Origin: an uncultured Glaciecola sp.
GTDB lineage: Bacteria > Pseudomonadota > Gammaproteobacteria > Enterobacterales > Alteromonadaceae
Length of the DNA: 64,000 nt
Assembly (NCBI RefSeq): GCF_937770335.1
Contig: NZ_CALJHY010000003.1
Span: 558,001 to 622,000, forward strand
Direction: 5' to 3'
In this document: positions 1 to 10,843 of the stretch, in pieces
Layout: each line of letters opens with the position of its first letter
How positions within the stretch are numbered: position 1 is the stretch's first letter
Notes under the pieces: generated by a model
What the model was told of the DNA's origin: nothing
The model's input: only the letters and a program-made list of their open reading frames with translations
The model's database searches: none
Translations under genes and position numbers: made by a program

Positions 1-11
1 CGTCATTTGTC

Positions 12-1172
12 TTAATCTGCCTGCTTTCTCAAGAATGCTGGAATATCAAGATATTCTAATTCATTACTTGGTTGTGGCGCTTCGTCGTCTAACTTAAGCG
101 CTTGGTTACCATCAGTACCACCGCTCGATCTATTATCTCTCGAACTAGTTCCGTAATCTCTGCCAACAGCACTGACTCGAGCGTTATCATTTACCAAACT
201 AATGTCTGGCTTACGTTCTGCACCAATGCCTGTTGCAACGACGGTTACGCGAACTTCATCAGTCAGTTCTGGATCGATAACCGTACCAACCACAACTGTT
301 GCATTTTCAGATGCAAACGCTTTAACTGCATTACCGATAATTTCGTACTCATCGATAGCAAAATCTAACCCTGCCGTAATGTTAACGAGTATGCCGCGTG
401 CGCCTGACAAGTCTATATCTTCGAGTAGAGGACAAGCAATTGCAGCTTCAGCAGCTTCTTCCGCTCTGTCTTCACCACGACCAACACCGCTGCCCATCAT
501 TGCCGTACCCATTTCTGACATAACCGTTTTCACATCGGCGAAATCGACGTTTATCAAACCTGGACGGGTAATAAGTTCAGCAATACCTTGAACCGCACCA
601 CGTAATACATCATTAGCTGCAATGAACGCTTGTAGCAACGGAGTGCCTTTGCCCATTACTTTTAATAATTTTTCATTTGGTATCGTAATCAATGAATCAA
701 CGTGCTTTGAGAGCTCGGCAATACCTTGATTAGCGAAATCAGAGCGCTTCTTGCCTTCGAATGGGAAAGGCTTGGTGACAACCGCAACGGTTAAGATCCC
801 CATTTCTTTCGCAATTCTGGCAACTTCCGGTGCAGCGCCGGTACCTGTTCCGCCGCCCATTCCAGCCGTAATAAACACCATATCAGCGCCTTCCAGCGTT
901 TGACGGATTTTTTCACGATCTTCTTGAGCTGCCTCACGGCCAACGTTTGGATCTGCGCCAGCACCCAGGCCCTTCGTAACTTCATTACCGATCTGTAATT
1001 TAATGTGAGCACTTGACGTCTTCAATACCTGCGCATCGGTATTCATGGCGATAAACTCTACACCTTCGATCACTTGCTTGACCATATATTCGACGGCGTT
1101 ACCACCACCACCTCCGACGCCAACTACTTTAATGACGGCTTCGTCGCTTTGACTGTCCATTAGTTCGAACAT
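12..1172 (-). CDS. ftsZ: Cell division protein FtsZ
   Basis: Tubulin-like GTPase that polymerises into the cytoplasmic Z ring and recruits the divisome. The 386-residue length is normal for the family. The glycine-rich nucleotide loop is at about residues 18-24 and the tubulin signature GGGTGTG at 106-112. A variable linker is followed by the conserved C-terminal tail ([11 protein letters not shown], 376-386) that binds FtsA and ZipA. The ATG start is preceded by a GGAG ribosome site. It is the last gene of the dcw cluster in this window, 75 bases after ftsA. The identification is certain. Confidence 0.99.
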   Translation of the reverse strand: MFELMDSQSDEAVIKVVGVGGGGGNAVEYMVKQVIEGVEFIAMNTDAQVLKTSSAHIKLQIGNEVTKGLGAGADPNVGREAAQEDREKIRQTLEGADMVFITAGMGGGTGTGAAPEVARIAKEMGILTVAVVTKPFPFEGKKRSDFANQGIAELSKHVDSLITIPNEKLLKVMGKGTPLLQAFIAANDVLRGAVQGIAELITRPGLINVDFADVKTVMSEMGTAMMGSGVGRGEDRAEEAAEAAIACPLLEDIDLSGARGILVNITAGLDFAIDEYEIIGNAVKAFASENATVVVGTVIDPELTDEVRVTVVATGIGAERKPDISLVNDNARVSAVGRDYGTSSRDNRSSGGTDGNQALKLDDEAPQPSNELEYLDIPAFLRKQAD

Positions 1173-1247
1173 TCTGCTTCTCCGGTATACTGAAACCTAT
1201 TTGTTTTGTTATGTCGGTTTCATATTGTTTTAGCGCTTAAAGGCCCC

Positions 1248-2477
1248 CTAAAATTCGCCCTTAAACCAGCTTTGGATGCGTTTTAACACGCTTTCTTCGC
1301 CTTTCTTCGAAGACGTTCTTTTATTATTTATATTTTGTTTACCATACTGTAACAGACCCACTGCTGTAGCAAAACAGGCATCATCAACATATTCAGCCAA
1401 TCCCTTTACTGAGTGAGGCTTTCCAACCCGTACGGGCATTTGGAATATTTCCTCGGCAAATTCTACCGCCCCTTCCATTTTTGCTGTACCGCCAGTAATG
1501 ACGAGGCCTGCAGCAATTTGTTCTTCTAAACCACTCGCTTTGATTTGCTCATATGCTAATTCAAACAGCTCTTGGTATCTTGGCTCTATCACTTCGGCCA
1601 GTGTATGCCGCGACATGACTCTTGCAGGTCGGCCGCCAACACTTGGCACTTCAATGCTCTCTTCCATGCTCACCATGTCTTTCAGTGCACATGCATATTT
1701 CGTTTTAATGTCTTCCGCATTGCTCATTGGCGTGCGGAAAATTTTAGCAATATCGCTGGTTATTTGATTACCTGCCAATGGAATAACGGCTGTATGACGA
1801 ATGGCACCATCAGTATAAATCACGATATCCATAGTACCGCCACCGATATCAATAACACAGACACCTAATTCACGCTCATCATCAGTCAATACTGCATAAC
1901 TAGATGCTAGCGCTGAAAAAATGGTTTGATCAACACTCAAACCACAACTTTCCACACATTTGACCAGGTTTTTAGCCATATCGTCAGCACAGGTAATAAT
2001 GTGCGCAGCGGCTTCCATTCTTACACCCGACATGCCGATCGGATTTTTAATCCCTTCTTGCACATCAATCACAAATTCTTGAGGCAACACATGAAGTAAT
2101 TTGCGTTCAGCCGCCATTGGCACCGAGCGCGCAGCATGAATTACGTTATCAACGTCGTCTTGAGTTACTTCTTGATTATTGATGGGCACCATTCCGCTCT
2201 CGTTTTGACACTGAACGTGACGCCCTGAAATTGACATAAATACTGAAGATACACTGCAGTCGGCCATCAATTCCATTTCATTAACCGCTTGTCTTACTGA
2301 CTGAACAACGAGGTTCAAGTCATTCACACCGCCCTTGTCCATTCCTCGGGACTTGTGCGTGCCAACGCCTATAATACTAATGCTGTCATCGTCAAGCAAT
2401 TCGCCGACAATAGCTTTGATTACGCTGGTTCCTATATCTAAACCAACAATGAGGTCTCTTTCCGTAGCCTTAGACAT
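1248..2477 (-). CDS. ftsA: Cell division protein FtsA
   Basis: Actin-like ATPase that tethers FtsZ filaments to the inner membrane and signals to the periplasmic synthases. At 409 residues it is full length. The two phosphate-binding motifs are visible: DIGTSVIKAIVG near residue 14 and IDIGGGTMDIVIY near 209. The C-terminus (LKRIQSWFKGEF, about 398-409) is the amphipathic helix used for membrane targeting. It lies between ftsQ and ftsZ, the usual order, and is probably co-transcribed with both. Confidence 0.99.
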   Translation of the reverse strand: MSKATERDLIVGLDIGTSVIKAIVGELLDDDSISIIGVGTHKSRGMDKGGVNDLNLVVQSVRQAVNEMELMADCSVSSVFMSISGRHVQCQNESGMVPINNQEVTQDDVDNVIHAARSVPMAAERKLLHVLPQEFVIDVQEGIKNPIGMSGVRMEAAAHIITCADDMAKNLVKCVESCGLSVDQTIFSALASSYAVLTDDERELGVCVIDIGGGTMDIVIYTDGAIRHTAVIPLAGNQITSDIAKIFRTPMSNAEDIKTKYACALKDMVSMEESIEVPSVGGRPARVMSRHTLAEVIEPRYQELFELAYEQIKASGLEEQIAAGLVITGGTAKMEGAVEFAEEIFQMPVRVGKPHSVKGLAEYVDDACFATAVGLLQYGKQNINNKRTSSKKGEESVLKRIQSWFKGEF

Positions 2478-2518
2478 GATTCATATCACTCATTTAAGTC
2501 ATTATTTTCTGTAATTTC

Positions 2519-3382
2519 TTATTCTTTTTTATCATTTTTTTGCCAGCCCACGGCAAGACCAATATCATACCGCAAATCGATGTAATTAATCGCCTTATTT
2601 TGCGCTTGTAGCAGCGGAAAAACATCAATAAAATTTTGCAATCGATCGATAAACTGCTGACGTCCTATATTTAAGCGTATTCCGTTGCTTAATTCGACTC
2701 TCCAAGCGAATCTTTCACTCAAAAATAACTCATTGATTGTAAGTCCAGTTGAGCTTAACAACGACTGCATCGCATTAAATCCGGCTAATGCCGTTTTTTC
2801 ACTTCCACCAGGCCCAAATAATTGTGGTAAATTTTTGTTTGGATCGCCACCGTCAAAAATATCGCCCTGTGTATTCAATAATAGGTCATCATTCCAGATT
2901 GCCACTGGATCTTGTTCCACTAAATAAATATGTAAACTGCTAGGCCATCGTTTACGCACTGACGCTCTATAAACCCAGGGCATGTCTTCTAAAATTTTGT
3001 GCACTTTATTTACGTCTAACGCGAAAAAACTGCCTTTTTGGTTTTTCCGGATAATCGCTTCCATTTGCTCATCTACCAATACGTATCTTTGACCACTAAA
3101 AATAACCTTTTGTACCGGCAATTGTTGTTCATCTTCAAGCCACTTTATGACCTGTATTCCACCGTAAATAAAACCAGCAATGACAAACAGGAAAACAAGT
3201 AAACCAACCAGTCCGTTTGGTCCTCCTATTTTACCAATCCTTTCGTCGTCATCCAATTCATCTGTGAATGAATCCATGTCATTTGAATCAATTGCCGTAC
3301 TTGGGCCATGAACAAGATCGCCATTACTCGGTTTGCGTTTGCGAACATTACGTCCTTGTTTTGTTAAATCGCCCTTTGTCAC
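2519..3382 (-). CDS. ftsQ: Cell division protein FtsQ
   Basis: Bitopic divisome protein that links early cytoplasmic and late periplasmic division proteins through FtsB/FtsL. A basic and acidic cytoplasmic tail (1-55) precedes one membrane helix at about 57-79. A POTRA domain follows from about residue 88 (VQKVIFSGQRYVLVDE), then the beta domain. The 287 residues are typical. It starts 4 bases after the ddl stop, so coupling with ddl is likely. Confidence 0.97.
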   Translation of the reverse strand: MTKGDLTKQGRNVRKRKPSNGDLVHGPSTAIDSNDMDSFTDELDDDERIGKIGGPNGLVGLLVFLFVIAGFIYGGIQVIKWLEDEQQLPVQKVIFSGQRYVLVDEQMEAIIRKNQKGSFFALDVNKVHKILEDMPWVYRASVRKRWPSSLHIYLVEQDPVAIWNDDLLLNTQGDIFDGGDPNKNLPQLFGPGGSEKTALAGFNAMQSLLSSTGLTINELFLSERFAWRVELSNGIRLNIGRQQFIDRLQNFIDVFPLLQAQNKAINYIDLRYDIGLAVGWQKNDKKE

Positions 3383-3386
3383 TCTG

Positions 3387-4346
3387 TTACTCCAGACTTG
3401 ACGCTAATATTTGCAATACCAATTGCTCAAAGCTTAGTCCGGCTTGCTCAGCTGCTTTTGGCACTAAGCTCGTTTCCGTCATGCCCGGCACGGTATTGGA
3501 TTCCAGCAGCATAAAGTTGCCAAGTTCATTGCGCATCAAATCAACTCTTCCCCAACCTTTACCTGAAAGTCCTTTAAATGCGCTTAGCGCAAGTTCGCCG
3601 ATGCTCTTTTCGGTAGCATCATCTAAACCGCTAGGGCAATGATACTCTGTCGTTTTGTCATTGTACTTGGCATCATAATCATAAAAAACATGCGGTGTTG
3701 CCATGCGAATTGACGGTAACGCTGCGCCATTTAAAATAGTTACCGTATACTCAGGGCCATTAATATATTGCTCCACCAACACATCGTCATCATACTCAAG
3801 TGCTTGCTTCACCGCATTTTCAAGCTCTGCAGCGCTGCTTACCTTTGCCATGCCTATACTCGAACCTTCGCGAGCAGGCTTTACCATAGCAACCCCGGAT
3901 AAGTGCGCTAAAATATCAGTATAATTTGGTTTTTTAGCTGAGTTTACTTGCGCTTTTGTCACCACTTTATAATTTGCAGTAGGTAGGGCTAAGCTTGACC
4001 AAACTTGCTTCGAATAAACCTTATCCATAGCCAATGCTGAGCCCAACACACCAGTTCCGGTGTAAGGGATCCCAAGCAACTGCAGTGCGCCTTGCATACT
4101 GCCATCTTCTCCGCCCCTCCCATGCAGGATAATAAATGCGCGGTCGAAACCTGATGACACAAGATCTCCAATTGGATTTTCCACAGGATCAAACTTGTGA
4201 GCGTCTACCCCTGCGCTTTGCAATGCGTTAAGTACAGCGGTGCCAGATGCCAAGCTGACGTTACGCTCAGCGGAATTGCCACCGAATAAGACCGCTACTT
4301 TGCCAAACGCCACTATATCTTGTGCACTAATTACTGGTTTATTCAT
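3387..4346 (-). CDS. ddl: D-alanine--D-alanine ligase
   Basis: ATP-grasp enzyme joining two D-alanines for the end of the peptidoglycan stem peptide; cytoplasmic. The N-terminal motif [14 protein letters not shown], the ATP-grasp stretch [16 protein letters not shown] and the C-terminal metal-binding region [17 protein letters not shown] are all present in 319 residues. Its position inside the dcw cluster makes it the DdlB type. The ATG overlaps the murC stop as ATGA, which indicates translational coupling. Confidence 0.97.
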   Translation of the reverse strand: MNKPVISAQDIVAFGKVAVLFGGNSAERNVSLASGTAVLNALQSAGVDAHKFDPVENPIGDLVSSGFDRAFIILHGRGGEDGSMQGALQLLGIPYTGTGVLGSALAMDKVYSKQVWSSLALPTANYKVVTKAQVNSAKKPNYTDILAHLSGVAMVKPAREGSSIGMAKVSSAAELENAVKQALEYDDDVLVEQYINGPEYTVTILNGAALPSIRMATPHVFYDYDAKYNDKTTEYHCPSGLDDATEKSIGELALSAFKGLSGKGWGRVDLMRNELGNFMLLESNTVPGMTETSLVPKAAEQAGLSFEQLVLQILASSLE

Positions 4347-5839
4347 GCATCGCCTGCCTTTTTCAACAGTGCTGTCTTACTTAGTTGAGTATCTGCGATT
4401 GATTGTGCTATATCACCAATATTACCCGCGCCTTGGGCAAATAAGACATCACCATCACTCATCACGTCAGCTAAAATTTTATAGAGATTTTTCTGTGAAC
4501 TTACGTAAATTGGTTCTAAGTTACCGCGCTGGCGGATTGAGCGGCACAATGATTTGCTGTCAATCCCCTCAATTGGCTCTTCGCTAGCAGGATAAATATC
4601 AAGTAACAAGAGCACATCGACTTGTGACAATACTTCAACAAAATCTTCGTACAAGTCTCGTGTACGCGAATATCTATGTGGTTGATAAATCATTACGATA
4701 CGCTGTTGTGGCCAATTATTGCGAGCAGCAGCAATAGTCATCGCCACTTCAGTGGGATGATGCCCGTAATCGTCGACTAAAATTGTATCGCCATAGTCTT
4801 GGGTATATTGCCCAAGCACTTGAAAGCGCCGACCGATACCTTGAAAACTTTGCAATGCCAATAAGATATCTTCGTCACTAATACCCTCATCCGTTGCAAC
4901 TGCTATAGCTGCTGTGGCGTTCAACACATTGTGGATACCCGGTAAACTGAGTTTAACTTGCAGTGCGGTTTTGTCTTTACGCTTAACTGTAAAATGACTG
5001 TAATTAAGTTCATAACGAACATTACTTGCTTGATAATCATTGCCATCTAATTGACCATAAGTCAGATATTTACGACCCACTTTTGGCAAAATTTCCTGCA
5101 CAACGGGGTCATCACCACAGACAACCGCTAAACCATAGAAGGGCAAGTTGTGTAGAAATTCAACATAGGCATTTTTCATTTTCGAAAAATCACCTTGATA
5201 AGCCTCCAAGTGATCCGCTTCAATATTAGTAATCACTGACAATGTAGGTTGCAAGTGCAAAAATGAAGCATCACTTTCATCAGCTTCCGCAATGAGGTAT
5301 TTACTTGCGCCTAATTTTGCATTTGTGCCCGCGCTATTTAACAGTCCGCCGATCACATACGTAGGATCGAGTTTAGCTTGTGAAAATATAGTCGCAATCA
5401 AACTAGTCGTCGTCGTTTTACCATGTGTTCCAGCTACTGCAATACCGTAACGAAAGCGCATTAGTTCTGCCAACATTTCTGCACGACGAATAATGGGGAT
5501 CCGCTGCTCGGTAGCGATTTGAATTTCAGGATTAGATTTATTAATTGCGCTCGATACAACAACGGCATCTGCTTGCTGGATGTTGTCAGCTGAATGCCCT
5601 ATAAAAATCTCGGCTCCTAAATTAGTCAAACGATTGGTCATACTGCTGCGTTTCATGTCAGAGCCAGAAACTTGATAACCTAAATTTAATACAACTTCCG
5701 CAATACCACCCATGCCTGCGCCACCAATACCAATAAAATGCAGCTTTTGCACTCGGCGCATTTTATGCGGCATCAATGCTGCACTGTCGTCATCTCGATC
5801 TGCATTAGAAAGTCCAGATAATTTGTTTTTGGTTATCAT
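4343..5839 (-). CDS. murC: UDP-N-acetylmuramate--L-alanine ligase MurC
   Basis: Adds L-alanine to UDP-MurNAc, the first step of stem peptide assembly; cytoplasmic and ATP-dependent. The nucleotide-binding GIGGAGMGG is at about 37-45 and the ATP loop GTHGKTTTT at 137-145. I chose the ATG at 5839 because it forms an ATGA overlap with the murG stop; a longer reading from 5905 would run 66 bases into murG and add a non-conserved tail. From this start the protein has 498 residues, slightly longer than the family average because of an N-terminal extension of about 30 residues. Confidence 0.96.
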   Translation of the reverse strand: MITKNKLSGLSNADRDDDSAALMPHKMRRVQKLHFIGIGGAGMGGIAEVVLNLGYQVSGSDMKRSSMTNRLTNLGAEIFIGHSADNIQQADAVVVSSAINKSNPEIQIATEQRIPIIRRAEMLAELMRFRYGIAVAGTHGKTTTTSLIATIFSQAKLDPTYVIGGLLNSAGTNAKLGASKYLIAEADESDASFLHLQPTLSVITNIEADHLEAYQGDFSKMKNAYVEFLHNLPFYGLAVVCGDDPVVQEILPKVGRKYLTYGQLDGNDYQASNVRYELNYSHFTVKRKDKTALQVKLSLPGIHNVLNATAAIAVATDEGISDEDILLALQSFQGIGRRFQVLGQYTQDYGDTILVDDYGHHPTEVAMTIAAARNNWPQQRIVMIYQPHRYSRTRDLYEDFVEVLSQVDVLLLLDIYPASEEPIEGIDSKSLCRSIRQRGNLEPIYVSSQKNLYKILADVMSDGDVLFAQGAGNIGDIAQSIADTQLSKTALLKKAGDA

Positions 5840-6996
5840 AATGTGTCCCTCAAGCCTTCTTGCACTATGGCAGAAGTTACTTTTTGCGTGGCGTCTTGGA
5901 TACAAAGCGATCTCGCCTTACGCCCCATCTCTATTATTTTTTCTGGATTTGATAGTAAATCATCAAGCTGTGAATATAAATTTGCAGCCAGTTTGTCTTG
6001 TTGAATTAGTATTGCAGCGTGTTTATCACTCAACGATCTGGCATTGTAAGTTTGATGATCGTCAACTGCAATTGGCAAAGGTACAAAAATGGCACAACTT
6101 TCAGTAGCCGCAACTTCCGCAACAGTGAGAGCACCGGCGCGACATATTACAATGTCAGCTTTCGCAAACTCAGCAGGGATATCATCAATAAATTCGAGAA
6201 CCGTATTTTTTGATTGGTCAGTAGGTTCACTTTCGTGCGACTTTTGCGTCTGTTGCGACAATTGCGCGTAGCGTAATTGCACCGGTTCAGCTTTGCCTTT
6301 ACCTGCTTGGTGCACAACCTTAATAGCGTGTTTGTGACGAAGTTGATTGATAACATCTGGAACTATTTTATTCAGAGCTAATGCGCCTAAACTACCACCC
6401 ACAATTAGAAGCCGAAAAGTACCGTCATTGCGTTGAGTTTTAATCGTACTAAAGAATTCAGCGCGCACAGGATTACCAACGAATTCGACATTATTAGGCG
6501 ATTTATTCGTCATTACAGAAGCATCTACGTCGAAGCCACAAAGTACCCTTTTTGCAACTTTAGCTAACCATTTATTGGTCATGCCAAAAATAGCATTTTG
6601 CTCATGTATAACGATAGGAATTCCTAATATCCAGGCTGCAATACCGCCCGGGCCACTAGCAAATCCGCCCATACCGAGCACAGCGTTGGGATTTAAAGAC
6701 TTAAGTATTCTGCGAGCTTGCCAAACTGCCGATATCAACATAAAAGGAGCGTATAATTTGGTAACAATACCTTTGCCGCGCACTCCTTTTACATCAAGAA
6801 AGTGAATTTGGAATCCACTTTTAGGGACAACTTGCGCTTCCAGTTTATCTGCACTACCAAACCATTCAACCCGCCAACCTTGTTTCGTTATTTCATTTGC
6901 AACAGCTAATCCAGGGAACACATGGCCACCGGTACCTCCTGCCATAATGACTAACAGTGGCTGCTTTTTATTTGTATCATTAGCATCAAAGATCAT
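5836..6996 (-). CDS. murG: UDP-N-acetylglucosamine--N-acetylmuramyl-(pentapeptide) pyrophosphoryl-undecaprenol transferase MurG
   Basis: Glycosyltransferase that converts lipid I to lipid II on the inner face of the membrane. The [12 protein letters not shown] phosphate-binding loop lies close to the N-terminus, and the second GT-B half contains [11 protein letters not shown] and the donor-site stretch [15 protein letters not shown]. The start at 6996 (MIFDAND) sits just ahead of the conserved domain and overlaps the restored ftsW end by 11 bases. The open frame continues upstream to 7179, but that part is the ftsW 3' end in another frame. Confidence 0.95.
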   Translation of the reverse strand: MIFDANDTNKKQPLLVIMAGGTGGHVFPGLAVANEITKQGWRVEWFGSADKLEAQVVPKSGFQIHFLDVKGVRGKGIVTKLYAPFMLISAVWQARRILKSLNPNAVLGMGGFASGPGGIAAWILGIPIVIHEQNAIFGMTNKWLAKVAKRVLCGFDVDASVMTNKSPNNVEFVGNPVRAEFFSTIKTQRNDGTFRLLIVGGSLGALALNKIVPDVINQLRHKHAIKVVHQAGKGKAEPVQLRYAQLSQQTQKSHESEPTDQSKNTVLEFIDDIPAEFAKADIVICRAGALTVAEVAATESCAIFVPLPIAVDDHQTYNARSLSDKHAAILIQQDKLAANLYSQLDDLLSNPEKIIEMGRKARSLCIQDATQKVTSAIVQEGLRDTL

Positions 6997-8285
6997 CGGC
7001 TCTCTCTGGATCTGCAATGGTGTTTGTCTGTTCGATTTTTCTACTACTGGCTTTCTTATTTGCCTTTTTACTACTTCCACCGCGTTTAAGTGCCTGTACA
7101 CCATCGACTCTAAGTTCAAAATCGATACGTAATAATATGGCGACAGCGATCGACATAACAATAAGTGACGAACCACCATAACTGACCAATGGTAAGGTTA
7201 ATCCTTTGGTTGGTAATTATACCGGTGCTTGCCCCAACATTTACAGCTGTTTGAAAGCTGAACCAAATACCAATAGCGTAAGCTAAAAAGGCATCAAACG
7301 GTCGATCTTGTTTCATCGCTTTATTGCCAATTCGAAGCGCGATTACGACCATAGAAAGGATTAATAGTAAAACGACTAACACGCCTATATAGCCTAATTC
7401 TTCGGCTAAAATTGCCATAATAAAATCGGTATGCGCTTCAGGTAAAAACTCTAGCTTCTGTAGACTATTGCCTAAACCTTGTCCAAACCAAGAACCACGA
7501 CCATAGGCCATTAGCGACTGCGTTAATTGATAACCAGAACCGAATGGATCAGCCCAAGGATCAAGGAAGGCCGTAACACGCTTGACGCGGTAAGGTTCAA
7601 AAAGTATTAGCGCCACTACTGCTAACACACCGGTAAATACTAAACCAAAAAATTGCCATAATTTAGCTCCCGCTAAAAACAATAAACCGATTGTTGTGGC
7701 AAACATAACAATAACGGTACCTAAGTCAGGTTGATTGAGTAATAGCAACGCGAGTAAGAAAAAGACGGCCAAAGGCTTTACAAAGCCTTTAAAGTTTTCA
7801 TTAATTTCTTCGTATCTTCTAACCAAATAACCGGCGAGGTAACAAAAGAAAAATAACTTCGCGGGTTCTGCCGCTTGGATGGTAATAGGACCAATAACAA
7901 TCCATCTTGTACTACCGTTAGCTGTGCGACCAATAATAAGAACCGCGATCAATAAAACGATGGCCACCAATAGTAGATAAGGGTTAGCCACACGCCAAAA
8001 ATTCATCGGTAAATTAAGCACTATCATCGCAGCAATAAGAGCTAAGCCGATGTAAATTGCATGCCGAATAGCGAAGTGAAATGGGTTACCATGCAGTTTT
8101 TCACCAATAGGCATTGAAGCTGATGTCACAATAACAAAACCAATAGCAAACAACGTCAATGTAATTAATACTAAAACCAAGTCGTAAGGACGGTTTTGTG
8201 TCGTATCCTTCTCCGCTGATGCTTCGTGTCTAGCAGCAAAAAGAGCGGATAATTTATTGCTCGGTGATAAGTTAGAGTTCGCCAT
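6986..8285 (-). CDS. ftsW: Lipid II polymerase FtsW, frameshifted in this sequence
   Basis: SEDS-family membrane glycosyltransferase that polymerises lipid II at the septum with FtsI. The reading frame from 8285 gives the usual multi-helix protein up to NVGASTGI. At about 7217 one extra base shifts the frame, and the original frame ends at 7116 with an unrelated tail. Skipping one base restores [17 protein letters not shown] and the last helix, ending at 6986 and overlapping murG by 11 bases. Restored length is about 432 residues, normal for FtsW. The truncated form would lose the conserved PTKG..PLVSYGG segment. A sequencing error or a recent mutation are both possible; because FtsW is normally essential I favour an error. 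It overlaps the murD stop by one base (TAATG). Confidence 0.9.
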
Positions 8286-9754
8286 TACGCCACCTGCTCA
8301 ATAACAGCATTGGCAAAACTTTTACCCCGATCTTCATAGTTAACAAACATATCAAGACTTGCACAAGCTGGGGAAAGTAAGACCACTGCATTTGCGTAAT
8401 CCGCTTTTTTTAATAGCGATAATGAGATTGAAACCGCTTGGTGCAAATCGCTAACATGAATTGCATTGGGGATCAGTTCGATAAATTTGAGTGCATCTTT
8501 GCCCAGCACAATGAGTTGATTTACTTGTGTATCAATCATTTCTTTTAGCGGTGATAAGTCCACACCTTTAGCATCGCCACCGGCAATTAATATAAGATAA
8601 TCATCTGATTTTGCGAAACAAGCCAAAGCAGCCTGACACGCACCTACATTGGTCGCCTTCGAATCATTGATCCAAGTAATCGTTGAGGTCTTGTCAGCAA
8701 AAGTGATGGTCGATACTCGGATAGTTTCGAAACGATGGGGTAACCCTTTGTAATCACAAATAGCCTTAATAGTCAGATTTCTATCAAGTGCTAACTGGTC
8801 ACAAATAGCCAGCACAATCATCGCATTAATATGATTGTGCGAGCCTTTTAAATGTAAATCACAAAGCGCAAATACGGCCATACCATTAAATTGAATGGTC
8901 GGCTCCGTTACCAAATTAGCCGGATTAACTGACGTATTAACAACATTTGAATTTGATAGAAATTGAGATGCTGCTGTTATGCCAATAGAATATCCCTTTG
9001 CGTTATTAGATAAACCCACTTCAGCGCAGATGTGAGGTGTATGGTTGGTGTGCGCTGAGCTAACCAATTGACTATCTATAGGATAACTAAGGGCTTCATC
9101 TCGGCAAGTTATAATACTTTTCGCCATTGTAAAGATACGTTGTTTGGCTTTTTTATAGGCCTCAAAACTACCATGGCGATCTAAGTGATCCTCAGTAATA
9201 TTGAGTATTGTCGCAAACTCAAGTTGCAGTGATTCAGTCATTTCTAATTGGTAGCTCGACAATTCTAATACCACTACATCTAGTGGTATTTCTCTAGTCG
9301 CTTCTTCTAGTAATAAATCAATGGCACACTTTCCATAATTTCCTGCTAACTCAACATGTAAACCCGCGCTATTGAGTACTTTGCCTAACATATCTGTGAC
9401 CGTGGTTTTGCCGTTTGAACCGGTAATGCCAATCAATGGCGTTTTATTAAACCAAGCAAATAATTCTATATCACCAATTAATTGGCCACCTTGTTGGCGA
9501 TAACTTTTAAAGCACGGCAAATGTGGGTTGACACCAGGGCTAACAACCACGATTGAAAATGCGGATAAAGACATTTCAGAGTCGAAAACTGCTGCGGTAA
9601 CATGAGGTTCATTACTCACCTTTTCACGAATATTTACATCAAGGTCGAGCACACAAACCACCGCCTGTTGCGAAACTAAAAACCGGACACATGCTTGCCC
9701 CGTAATACCATAGCCTGCAACGGCAATTGACTGATGTGCTAAGTCCTTATTCAT
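8285..9754 (-). CDS. murD: UDP-N-acetylmuramoylalanine--D-glutamate ligase MurD
   Basis: Adds D-glutamate to UDP-MurNAc-L-Ala in the cytoplasm. The Rossmann-like N-terminus (VAGYGITGQACVRFL), the ATP loop GSNGKTTVTD near residue 112, and the C-terminal GGDAKGVDLSPL and LLSPACASLDMF motifs are present. At 489 residues it is about 40-50 longer than the usual enzyme; the extra length appears to lie in the central region around residues 240-295, poor in conserved motifs. The start directly abuts the mraY stop. Confidence 0.96.
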   Translation of the reverse strand: MNKDLAHQSIAVAGYGITGQACVRFLVSQQAVVCVLDLDVNIREKVSNEPHVTAAVFDSEMSLSAFSIVVVSPGVNPHLPCFKSYRQQGGQLIGDIELFAWFNKTPLIGITGSNGKTTVTDMLGKVLNSAGLHVELAGNYGKCAIDLLLEEATREIPLDVVVLELSSYQLEMTESLQLEFATILNITEDHLDRHGSFEAYKKAKQRIFTMAKSIITCRDEALSYPIDSQLVSSAHTNHTPHICAEVGLSNNAKGYSIGITAASQFLSNSNVVNTSVNPANLVTEPTIQFNGMAVFALCDLHLKGSHNHINAMIVLAICDQLALDRNLTIKAICDYKGLPHRFETIRVSTITFADKTSTITWINDSKATNVGACQAALACFAKSDDYLILIAGGDAKGVDLSPLKEMIDTQVNQLIVLGKDALKFIELIPNAIHVSDLHQAVSISLSLLKKADYANAVVLLSPACASLDMFVNYEDRGKSFANAVIEQVA

Positions 9755-10843
9755 TTATCTCAACTTCAACGTTGCCAGTCCAATGAGGACTAAAATTAAT
9801 GAAATAATCCAAAACCGCACTATAACGCGAGGCTCTGGCCACCCTTTTAATTCGTAGTGATGATGTATCGGGGCCATTCTAAAAATACGTTTTCCACGCA
9901 TTTTAAATGATCCCACTTGCAGTATCACCGACAGTGCTTCAACCACAAAGACGCCGCCCATGATGATAAATACAATTTCTTGGCGAACTAGAATTGCTAA
10001 TAATCCAAGCGTAGCGCCTAGTGACAGAGATCCCACATCGCCCATAAAAACTTGTGCCGGATAAGTGTTAAACCATAAGAAACCCAGTCCTGCACCAACG
10101 ATTGCCGTGCACACAATTACCAGCTCGCTGGTCATCGGAATGAAGGGAATATTGAGATAAGCAGAAAAGTTCATATTGCCAGTGACGTAAGCGAATATCG
10201 CAAATGCGCCCGCAACTAAAATAATAGGAACAATAGCTAAACCATCCAGCCCGTCGGTTAAGTTAACGGCATTACTGGTGCCAACTAATGCAAAGTAAGC
10301 AATGACCATATAGAAAATGCCGAGCTGTGGCATTACATCTTTAAAGAACGGAACGAGCAATGCAGTTTCAGCTGCAATTTCTGGATTCGCGGTGTAGTAC
10401 AAAAATGCTGACACGACAACGGCGATAACTGATTGCCAAAAGTACTTCCAGCTAGCAATTAAGCCTTTGGCGTCTTTACGAATGACTTTGCGGTAATCGT
10501 CAACAAAGCCAACTACGCCATATGCAATCATCACCACGAGAGTGACTAACACATATTTATTAGTCAGATCTGCCCATAGCAATACACTAATTAAAATGGC
10601 TGCTAATATTAACAAACCACCCATAGTAGGTGTTCCCGCTTTTGACAAATGACTTTGCGGCCCGTCATCACGAATTGTCTGTCCAATTTGCATCGATTGT
10701 AACCAGCGGATCATCTTTGGGCCAATGAGAATGGCAATGAGCAAGGCGGTTAACGTGCTTAAAATTGCACGCAGGGTTAAATACTGCACAACGTTAAAAC
10801 TGGTATCAAACTGAGTTAGCCACTCGGCTAGCCAAATTAACAT
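9755..10843 (-). CDS. mraY: Phospho-N-acetylmuramoyl-pentapeptide-transferase MraY
   Basis: Integral membrane enzyme that transfers phospho-MurNAc-pentapeptide to undecaprenyl phosphate, making lipid I. The 362-residue protein has about ten hydrophobic helices, the DDYRK catalytic motif, [10 protein letters not shown], and the [11 protein letters not shown] loop near the C-terminus. It overlaps the 3' end of murF by 7 bases. Function and identity are secure. Confidence 0.98.
   Translation of the reverse strand: MLIWLAEWLTQFDTSFNVVQYLTLRAILSTLTALLIAILIGPKMIRWLQSMQIGQTIRDDGPQSHLSKAGTPTMGGLLILAAILISVLLWADLTNKYVLVTLVVMIAYGVVGFVDDYRKVIRKDAKGLIASWKYFWQSVIAVVVSAFLYYTANPEIAAETALLVPFFKDVMPQLGIFYMVIAYFALVGTSNAVNLTDGLDGLAIVPIILVAGAFAIFAYVTGNMNFSAYLNIPFIPMTSELVIVCTAIVGAGLGFLWFNTYPAQVFMGDVGSLSLGATLGLLAILVRQEIVFIIMGGVFVVEALSVILQVGSFKMRGKRIFRMAPIHHHYELKGWPEPRVIVRFWIISLILVLIGLATLKLR

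Noticed and set aside
7116-7189. The alternative C-terminal tail of the ftsW frame as a natural variant end
   Set aside because: The tail shares nothing with FtsW, whereas the other frame at the same place encodes the conserved motif exactly.
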